Below are positions 1-4,730 of a DNA stretch of 6,083 nucleotides, piece after piece (the stretch's first letter is position 1; every line of letters starts with the position of its first letter). Below the pieces are notes generated by a model. The model saw only the letters and a program-made list of their open reading frames with translations, did no database searches and was not told where the DNA came from. A program made the position numbers and the translations under genes. This DNA is from Nocardioides sp. (GTDB lineage: Bacteria; Actinomycetota; Actinomycetes; Propionibacteriales; Nocardioidaceae): the NCBI GenBank assembly GCA_021731205.1, contig JAKFXV010000031.1, forward strand, positions 1 through 6,083, in the 5' to 3' direction.

Positions 1-351
1 GGTCGCGGAGGTGAACTCGCCGGAGTCGCCGAATCGGCGGGCGTCGTCACGCAGACCGCGCGACCAGCGGACGAAAGCCCCACCCACGATCACGGCGACC
101 ACCAGGGATACGACCCCGGCCACCATGGAGACCAAAACGACGACCTCGAAGTCGTGGTCGGACAAGAACATCGCGCGAGCAGTGCCCACGAAACCCGCAA
201 CGACGGCAGCGACGGCCACACCGGCGACAGTGGCCGCGAGGACCAGGACGGAGCTCTTTCGCAGCACCCAGGCCACGATCAGCCCGCTGAGTCCTGCGGC
301 CGCCGACCACGCCGACGCAATCGCGACGATCGCCCACTGGTCGCTGCTCAT
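1..351 (-). CDS. Sensor histidine kinase, N-terminal membrane part (partial)
   Basis: This is the first 117 residues of a membrane protein whose remainder lies beyond the left edge. Three hydrophobic helices are visible, at about residues 6-29, 34-55 and 68-94. The basic stretches RK (31-32) and RWSR (95-98) place the C-terminal side in the cytoplasm. The only extracytoplasmic loop is about 12 residues (GTARAMFLSDHDF region, 56-68). After helix 3 a charged segment begins (RWSRGLRDDARRFGDSGEF), resembling the start of a HAMP or linker region. The ATG overlaps the stop of the response regulator gene by 4 bp (ATGA, 348-351) and has a good Shine-Dalgarno (GGGAGG, 356-361, 4 nt spacing). The kinase role is inferred from the coupled OmpR-type regulator and this helix layout; no H-box or ATPase domain is in view. 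The short loop suggests that it senses within or near the membrane. Confidence 0.8.
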   Translation of the reverse strand, partial: MSSDQWAIVAIASAWSAAAGLSGLIVAWVLRKSSVLVLAATVAGVAVAAVVAGFVGTARAMFLSDHDFEVVVLVSMVAGVVSLVVAVIVGGAFVRWSRGLRDDARRFGDSGEFTSAT

Positions 352-1028
352 GCTGCCTCCCACCGATAGCCGACGCCCCACACCGTCACCAGTCGCGTCG
401 GTCGGGTGGGATCCGCTTCGACCTTCTCCCGCAGCCGTCGTACGTGCACGGTCACGGTCGATGAGTCACCGAACGACCAGCCCCAGACCTGTTGCAGGAG
501 GTCGTCGCGGGAGTACGCCGTCCCCGGGTTGGCCATCAAGAACCGCAGCAGGTCGAACTCGCGCCCGGTCAGGGCCAAGGGGTTCCCGGCCAGCGTCGCC
601 TCGTGCCGATCACTGTCGACCACCAACTCGCCGTCGACCACTCGCCCGGCGGCGGGCTTGTCCAGCTCACCGGCCCGGCGCAACACGGACTCGACTCGCA
701 ACACCAGCTCGCGCGGACTGAACGGTTTGGTCACGTAGTCGTCCGCACCGAGTTCGAGGCCGACCACGCGGTCGGTCTCCGCACCCAGTGCGGTGAGCAT
801 GATCACCGGGACTCGGCTGACGGTGCGCAACCGGCGGCACACCTCCAGACCGTCGATGCCCGGCAGCATCAGGTCGAGGACCACGAGATCTGCGGGCCGC
901 TCACGCATGACTCCCAGCGCCGCTTCGCCGTCTCCCGCCTCGCTCACCTCGTGCTTCGCAGCGCGTAGGTACGACACCACGACCTCGCGAACCGTGCGAT
1001 CGTCGTCCACCACGAGTACGCGCGCCAT
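348..1028 (-). CDS. OmpR/PhoB-family response regulator
   Basis: A 226-residue transcription regulator, the usual length for the family. The receiver domain (about 1-118) has the acidic pair D8/D9, the phosphoacceptor D52 in VLDLMLPG, T79 in MLTA, and K101 in the TKPF motif. The winged-helix DNA-binding domain (about 130-225) shows LTGREFDLLRFL (153-164), TVTVHVRRLREKVE (191-204) and the C-terminal VWGVGYRW (216-223). All catalytic receiver residues are present, so it should be phosphorylatable. The ATG at 1028 is chosen because it has the strongest Shine-Dalgarno in the window and starts directly at the canonical ARVLVVDDD; the frame stays open upstream, but that part is out-of-family. It follows the four-helix protein with a 1-bp overlap (TGATG) and overlaps the kinase by 4 bp. 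Likely target (inference): its own operon promoter and the divergent gene. Confidence 0.96.
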   Translation of the reverse strand: MARVLVVDDDRTVREVVVSYLRAAKHEVSEAGDGEAALGVMRERPADLVVLDLMLPGIDGLEVCRRLRTVSRVPVIMLTALGAETDRVVGLELGADDYVTKPFSPRELVLRVESVLRRAGELDKPAAGRVVDGELVVDSDRHEATLAGNPLALTGREFDLLRFLMANPGTAYSRDDLLQQVWGWSFGDSSTVTVHVRRLREKVEADPTRPTRLVTVWGVGYRWEAA

Positions 1029-1429
1029 CAGGTTCCTCCTCGGCGATCGCGGAAAGCGACGACCACACTGGCCGCCAAGGTTAGTGCGCCGATGCTCATC
1101 CATCCGAGCAGGTAGTTGCGATCCAGCAGAGTGGGGTTGTCCGCCTTGGCGCCGAAACCGACGAGCACCGGGATCGCCACCAGCGTGATCGACCCGAACA
1201 CGGCCAGTGCCAGCACCGCGCCGGCATGGGCTCGCGCGGGCAGCAGCCGCGACCCGAGCAGACAAACTCCGAGCACCAGTGGAGCCAGCACCAGGTCGTG
1301 CGCGATGACGCCGCCAGCTAGCCAGGCCAACACCGCCAGCAGATCGTCGGGACGACGAGTCAGCAACCACCCGGCGTACCCTCCGGCCGCGAGGCCGAAA
1401 CCACCGAGAGCCCAGCGCACCGCTCTCAC
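1028..1429 (-). CDS. Small four-helix membrane protein of unknown function
   Basis: A 133-residue protein with four predicted membrane helices (about residues 5-23, 29-58, 67-91 and 106-126). I do not recognise a named family. Notable polar elements are GGVIAHDLVLAP (39-50), which puts H44 and D45 inside or at the edge of helix 2, and GFGAKADNPTLLDRNY (91-106), a polar loop with several charged residues between helices 3 and 4. The tail RDRRGGT is basic and probably cytoplasmic. The GTG start at 1429 is chosen because it gives a 4-bp GTGA overlap with the stop of the molybdopterin oxidoreductase gene and begins just before helix 1; the frame is open further upstream, but that region is the antisense-free coding part of the oxidoreductase. 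The position suggests an accessory to the oxidoreductase or a membrane component linked to the kinase, but this is inference from context only. Confidence 0.82.
   Translation of the reverse strand: MRAVRWALGGFGLAAGGYAGWLLTRRPDDLLAVLAWLAGGVIAHDLVLAPLVLGVCLLGSRLLPARAHAGAVLALAVFGSITLVAIPVLVGFGAKADNPTLLDRNYLLGWMSIGALTLAASVVVAFRDRRGGT
1035..1041 (-). promoter_or_regulatory. Strong ribosome binding site of the response regulator
   Basis: On the minus strand this reads GAGGAGG, six nucleotides before the ATG at 1028. It is the best Shine-Dalgarno match in the window and sits at the only junction with a 1-bp rather than a 4-bp overlap. The regulator can therefore probably be translated at a high rate independently of the gene before it. 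It also decides the start codon against the longer open frame. Confidence 0.8.
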
Positions 1430-2604
1430 GTCAGCACGTCCAGGCGCGTGACCCACTTCGTCTGCAGGACGCCCGGCCGGTTCGGCGCGATCAGACGACA
1501 GGGATAGCCGTGGTCCAACGACAGAGGCTCCCCGCCGAGCCCGGTCGCCAGCAAGGTCAGCGGATCGTCTGCGAAGTTGGCGGGCAACTCGATCGCTCGG
1601 AACGAACCTCGCTGCTGCAGCGACTCCACCCGTACGGCGACGCCGATCGGGGCCTCCACCAGCTCCAGCAGGGTCCTGATCCGGACACCGGTCCACTCAC
1701 CGCTGGCGCTCCACCCCTCGACGCAGGCGATCGGGAGTCGCTCGGTGTGCCGGCTCAGCTCGCCCAGCTCGGCTGTGGTGAGCGTCACCTCGCGCCCGGC
1801 GTACGCGATCGTCAGACGGTACGCCGGGCTGGTGGCGCTCGCCGTCACCCCGGCCGCGCGAGCGGTCTTGTTGATCGGAATGCCTCCCGGGCCCCCACCG
1901 GAACGCACCCCCAAGCTCGACACCCGGCGCAGCGCCGGCACCGTGGAGCCTGCGGTAGCCAGGACCGCCACACCCGCCGCTGCCCACGTCGTACGGAGCA
2001 AGGCGCGCCTCGACAGGCCACCCTCGCGCACTTGAGCAACTGGCTCGACGCCGTGCTGGGTTGGCTCGTCAAGCGGGCCCAGCAAGGCGCCTGTGATGAG
2101 CGGCAGCTTGACCGCGATGTGCAGCACCAGCGCGCCAACGGCCAGCCAGCCGACGGCGTAGTGGGTGGCGCGGAAGGAGAAGGTCCAGGGATACCACTGG
2201 GCCGAGTTCGCGAGACCGGTCGCGAGTTGAAAGATCGCGGCGGCCACCAGGACTGCGATCGAGCCCCGTTCCGCAAGGTGGATGAGAAGTTCCCGGCTCG
2301 CGCGAGGTGGTCGCACGAACAACTTCGGGAAGACGGCCCAGAGCTTGACCAGCAGCAAGGGGACGGCCGCCGTACCGGAGATCACGTGGAGACCCTGACT
2401 GACCCGATAGCCCCAGACCGGCCGGGTCGGGAACGGCCAACTCGGCTCCTGAGCAGCATGGCTGATCAGCCCGGTCACGAACGCGAGCGCGAAACAGACG
2501 CCGAGCCAGACCCCGACGCGGGCCGCGACGGCCGGGCTACGCAGGCGAGTCGAGAAACTCGTCTCGCTCGGCAGGAGCCGGTGTGGGGCAGCACCCGGGC
2601 TCAT
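1426..2604 (-). CDS. Membrane cytochrome b / molybdopterin oxidoreductase fusion, Tat-type
   Basis: A 392-residue protein in two parts. Residues 27-170 hold four membrane helices (about 27-48, 64-92, 106-130, 146-170) with histidines at 73, 109, 148 and 162 that could bind haem b. A cytoplasmic loop then carries a twin-arginine motif, SRRALLR (198-204), followed by a weakly hydrophobic fifth helix (about 206-225). The C-terminal domain (about 240-392) is of the sulfite oxidase/YedY molybdopterin-binding type: IACVEGWSASGEWTGV has the probable Mo-ligand C294, and the end shows DHGYPCRLIAPNRPG and KWV (364-385). Topology by the positive-inside rule puts the Mo domain outside the cell membrane. 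It would exchange electrons with the membrane haem(s) and oxidise or reduce an unknown extracytoplasmic substrate. It resembles a one-chain version of a Mo subunit plus haem anchor (compare MsrPQ). The ATG at 2604 overlaps the methyltransferase stop (ATGA). Confidence 0.92.
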   Translation of the reverse strand: MSPGAAPHRLLPSETSFSTRLRSPAVAARVGVWLGVCFALAFVTGLISHAAQEPSWPFPTRPVWGYRVSQGLHVISGTAAVPLLLVKLWAVFPKLFVRPPRASRELLIHLAERGSIAVLVAAAIFQLATGLANSAQWYPWTFSFRATHYAVGWLAVGALVLHIAVKLPLITGALLGPLDEPTQHGVEPVAQVREGGLSRRALLRTTWAAAGVAVLATAGSTVPALRRVSSLGVRSGGGPGGIPINKTARAAGVTASATSPAYRLTIAYAGREVTLTTAELGELSRHTERLPIACVEGWSASGEWTGVRIRTLLELVEAPIGVAVRVESLQQRGSFRAIELPANFADDPLTLLATGLGGEPLSLDHGYPCRLIAPNRPGVLQTKWVTRLDVLT

Positions 2605-3233
2605 CGGCGGCCCGCCTTGACGAACACGCCGAACCAACGCGCGCCGTGCCGATGGATCTGCGGCGACCCGAATCCCGCCTCGGCGGCCACCGAGGCTGCT
2701 TGGTCTGCACCCAGCACCGCCCACGGGAAGGGCTCACTCAGTCCCCGATCGGTCTGTAGCCGAACCATGCCCACCCGCAGGCCGGTGCCGTGAGGGGCGA
2801 GCTCGACAACGACTCGCCCCGCGTGGCCGAGCATCTCCCCCACGCGCCGTAGCAGGGCAACGGGGTCTCCCCCGATTCCGATGTTGCCGTCGGCCAGCAG
2901 GGCCGTCTCCCAACGCCCCTCGGCCGGCACCCGATGGAACACGTCACGCAGGAGTGCAGAGGCACCGCGCTCGCGGGTCAAGAAGATCGCTTCGGGGACG
3001 ACGTCGATGCCGAGCACGACCTGTCCGCGCTCGGCCAGCCGCTCGGCCATCCGCCCGGGACCACACCCGACGTCGAGCGTCGCTCCGGCACAGTGCGCCA
3101 AGATGGCTTGGTCCGACTCGTCGGCGCGACCGGTCCAGGCGTCGACTCGATGACCGTCGCCGTCAGGACCGATCCACACGGTGGCGTGACCGCGAAACGC
3201 CGACGTGAAGGCGTGCTCCAGCTCCGGGCTCAC
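2601..3233 (-). CDS. Class I SAM-dependent methyltransferase
   Basis: A 210-residue Rossmann-fold methyltransferase, probably cytosolic. Motif I is LDVGCGPG (53-60), the acidic ribose-binding residue lies in GIDVVPEA (D77), and the motif IV region is LLADGNIGIGGDP (112-124). The end, ARWFGVFVKAG, fits the last beta strands of the fold. The substrate is not evident. Only two cysteines are present (C48, C57), so it lacks the cysteine set of ArsM arsenite methyltransferases. The GTG start at 3233 gives a GTGA overlap with the preceding gene and has GGAG 7 nt upstream; a TTG ten codons earlier is possible but less likely. Placed between a sugar transferase and a molybdoenzyme, it may methylate the product of this pathway (inference). 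It could alternatively act on something unrelated and be in the operon for regulation. Confidence 0.92.
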   Translation of the reverse strand: MSPELEHAFTSAFRGHATVWIGPDGDGHRVDAWTGRADESDQAILAHCAGATLDVGCGPGRMAERLAERGQVVLGIDVVPEAIFLTRERGASALLRDVFHRVPAEGRWETALLADGNIGIGGDPVALLRRVGEMLGHAGRVVVELAPHGTGLRVGMVRLQTDRGLSEPFPWAVLGADQAASVAAEAGFGSPQIHRHGARWFGVFVKAGRR

Positions 3234-3931
3234 GGGCTCGCTCCGATGACGAGCCGGCGCCAAGCCGCACCGAACTCTCCCGAGCTGGCCACCCCCACCT
3301 GATCCGCGTCGGAGACCGTGTCGACGTCGGTGAGCTCAGCCGCCGTACCCACTGAGTACGCCGGGCCGCCCGGGTCCCGGAGCGTCGCCAGCGCGGCTCG
3401 GGTACGCCGGGCGGTGTCGGCAGTCGACATGGTCACCCGACGCAACACCCGCGCATCTCCGGGCACGCGCAGTGCGAGCGCCCACCAGCCCCCGTCGGTG
3501 GCCGGTGCGACCACGGCACGGTGAGCCTCGAGGCCGGCCACGACCTCCCCGAGCTGGGCCGGGGTCACCTGCGGGGTGTCCATCCCGACTTGCACTCGCG
3601 GGCCGGCCAGGTGCCCGTGTGCGTGAGCCAACCGTTCACCCAGGCCTTGCCCCTCCTGCGCGAACACCCTCCAGCCGCTCAGGCGTCGTCGTACCTCCGC
3701 GCCACGGCGGGCCTGCGCAAGGTCTCCCTCGAGAGCCAGGTGACACCGTCCGGGCGCGTAGGCAGCACACGCATCGATCGTGTCGAGCAGAGCCGCTGCG
3801 GCAAGTTCCGCCGCTGCGGCCATCCCGATCCTCACCCCGAGCCGAGTCTTGACGCGCCCCACCACCGGAGCCTTCGCGACGACGAGAACCGACGGTGGGA
3901 GAAGGATGGGTTGCTCCTCGAGCACCCTCAT
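3230..3931 (-). CDS. TIGR04282/DUF2064 family glycosyltransferase-like protein
   Basis: A 233-residue soluble protein of the GT-A/nucleotidyltransferase fold. The N-terminal signature is AKAPVVGRVKTRLG (19-32), which matches the AKxPxxGxxKTRL motif of this family and of CofC-type guanylyltransferases. Further marks are QGLGERL (95-101), GMDTPQ (116-121) in the place of the metal-binding GSDxP motif, DGGWWALALR (146-155), and the C-terminal TDVDT (201-205). The region 38-49 is alanine-rich. Members are often found beside a family 2 glycosyltransferase, as here, and databases often name them arsenosugar biosynthesis transferases; the true substrate is generally untested. ATG at 3931 overlaps the GT2 stop by 4 bp (ATGA), with GGAAGG 7 nt upstream at 3939-3944. 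It may make an activated sugar or transfer one; I cannot say which. Confidence 0.9.
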   Translation of the reverse strand: MRVLEEQPILLPPSVLVVAKAPVVGRVKTRLGVRIGMAAAAELAAAALLDTIDACAAYAPGRCHLALEGDLAQARRGAEVRRRLSGWRVFAQEGQGLGERLAHAHGHLAGPRVQVGMDTPQVTPAQLGEVVAGLEAHRAVVAPATDGGWWALALRVPGDARVLRRVTMSTADTARRTRAALATLRDPGGPAYSVGTAAELTDVDTVSDADQVGVASSGEFGAAWRRLVIGASP

Positions 3932-4617
3932 GCGAGCACCTTCCAGAAGTCGTGGGCCGCCTTCAGCGTCCCCATCACCGATCCGGAGACCTTGGATCTG
4001 GTGCCTCGGGCGCGAGGCCGATAAGTCACGTCGCGCTCCGTGATCCGCCAGCCCGCGCGGGTCGCGCGCTGCAATAGCTCGACCGGGTAGCCGAACCGCC
4101 GGTCAGCGACGCCCAGAGCCAGCAGATCGGTGCGACGACAGACCCGGATCGGTGCGATGTCGTGGACGGTCAGACCGATCCTCCACCGCAACCACGCAAC
4201 GATCAGCGCGTTGCCCGCCCGCGCATGCCACGGCCACGCCCCCGATGCCGTCGGTCGCCGTCGACCGACGGCCATGTCCGCTGCGTCTCCGCGCACGTCG
4301 TCGAGCAGTCCCGCCAGGTCTCGCAGATCGAAGCTGCCGTCCGCGTCGGCCACCGCGACGTACTCCGCCGAAGCCGCCTCGATTCCTGCCTGTACGGCGG
4401 CACCGTAGCCAGGACGTGGTTCGGTCACCACCACGGCGCCCAGTGTCCGAGCCACCCGAGCCGTGTCGTCGCGCGAACCGTTGTCCACCACGATCGGGCG
4501 GAACCCGGCGGGCACGCTACGCAGCAGCTCGGGCAACGCCAGGGCCTCGTCGCGACACGGCAAGACGAGGTCACAGTCGTCTTGTCGCGCGGTCGTGGCT
4601 GCGCTTGGCGAGGTCAT
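3928..4617 (-). CDS. Family 2 glycosyltransferase (polyprenyl-phosphate-sugar synthase-like)
   Basis: A 229-residue GT-A enzyme. It shows LPCRDEA (19-25) and VDNGSRDDT (44-52) for nucleotide-sugar binding, the DXD motif in DADGSFD (91-97), HDIAPIRVC (152-160), GYPVELLQRA (177-186), and the basic SKVSGSVMGTLKA segment (208-220) typical of dolichol-phosphate-mannose synthase-like enzymes. No membrane helix is present, so it is probably cytosolic or peripherally membrane-bound. It likely transfers a sugar from a nucleotide-sugar to a lipid phosphate or other small acceptor. It is the first gene of the minus-strand operon. The ATG at 4617 is preferred because TAGCGT lies 7 nt upstream and no Shine-Dalgarno is present, which is consistent with a leaderless mRNA. 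A GTG three codons earlier (4626) overlaps that -10 element and is less likely. The frame is open to 4716, but that part is promoter region and lacks family residues. Confidence 0.92.
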   Translation of the reverse strand: MTSPSAATTARQDDCDLVLPCRDEALALPELLRSVPAGFRPIVVDNGSRDDTARVARTLGAVVVTEPRPGYGAAVQAGIEAASAEYVAVADADGSFDLRDLAGLLDDVRGDAADMAVGRRRPTASGAWPWHARAGNALIVAWLRWRIGLTVHDIAPIRVCRRTDLLALGVADRRFGYPVELLQRATRAGWRITERDVTYRPRARGTRSKVSGSVMGTLKAAHDFWKVLA

Positions 4618-4624
4618 GCATTTC

Positions 4625-4630
4625 ACGCTA
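4625..4630 (-). promoter_or_regulatory. Putative -10 element of the minus-strand operon (leaderless)
   Basis: Reads TAGCGT on the minus strand, matching the actinobacterial TANNNT consensus. Seven nucleotides (GAAATGC) separate it from the ATG at 4617, so transcription would begin at the start codon itself. A weak -35-like GCGACC lies 18 bp further upstream. No Shine-Dalgarno precedes the ATG, whereas most genes inside the operon have a recognisable one. Confidence 0.5.
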
Positions 4631-4678
4631 CGGAAGCACTGCGGGCAGGGTCGCCCGAAACCATTACAAGGTGCTGAC

Positions 4679-4717
4679 GGTGGCCCCGCGCACCCGTCCG
4701 CGCCGCCCTCGGCCACC
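4679..4717. promoter_or_regulatory. Inverted repeat in the divergent promoter region, possible operator
   Basis: Perfect 7-bp arms GGTGGCC (4679-4685) and GGCCACC (4711-4717) are separated by 25 bp, centre to centre 32 bp or about three helical turns. The right arm directly abuts the -10 element of the plus-strand gene. Such a placement suits a regulator that bends or blocks the promoter. However, GC-rich DNA gives 7-bp palindromic arms by chance, and OmpR-family regulators more often bind direct repeats, so this is weak. Confidence 0.22.
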
Positions 4718-4723
4718 TAGCAT
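4718..4723 (+). promoter_or_regulatory. Putative -10 element of the plus-strand membrane protein (leaderless)
   Basis: TAGCAT matches TANNNT and lies 7 nt (CGCCAGC) before the GTG at 4731, so the transcript would start on the start codon. No good -35 hexamer is seen 16-18 bp upstream (the stretch is very GC-rich), and no Shine-Dalgarno precedes the GTG. The spacing is identical to that of the opposite promoter. Confidence 0.45.
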
Positions 4724-4730
4724 CGCCAGC

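Noticed and set aside
11..721. 236-codon plus-strand frame over the kinase and regulator
   Set aside because: Low-complexity T/R/P/S composition, no domain, antisense to well-supported genes.
1029..1370. Upstream extension of the response regulator frame
   Set aside because: It is arginine-rich shadow sequence inside the four-helix protein gene; the ATG at 1028 has a strong ribosome binding site and begins the canonical receiver domain.
1426..2604. Molybdoenzyme as an MsrPQ methionine sulfoxide reductase
   Set aside because: Domain content is similar in spirit, but the order is reversed and fused, and the membrane part does not clearly match the MsrQ family; substrate cannot be assigned.
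1510..2793. 427-codon open frame on the plus strand
   Set aside because: It lies antisense to the molybdoenzyme and methyltransferase, is rich in R, Q, H and P with no recognisable motif, and results from the GC-biased third positions of the real genes.
2601..3233. Methyltransferase as an arsenite methyltransferase (arsM)
   Set aside because: Considered because of the neighbouring arsenosugar-type transferase, but only two cysteines occur, one of them in motif I, so the arsenic-binding cysteine set is missing.
3792..3820. Direct repeat GCCGCTGCGGC at 3792-3802 and 3810-3820
   Set aside because: The 18-bp period is six codons within an alanine-rich helix (AAAAEL); it is explained by protein composition, not by a separate DNA element.
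4618..4716. N-terminal extension of the GT2 by 33 residues
   Set aside because: It is cysteine/proline-rich, unlike the family, and would consume the whole divergent promoter region.
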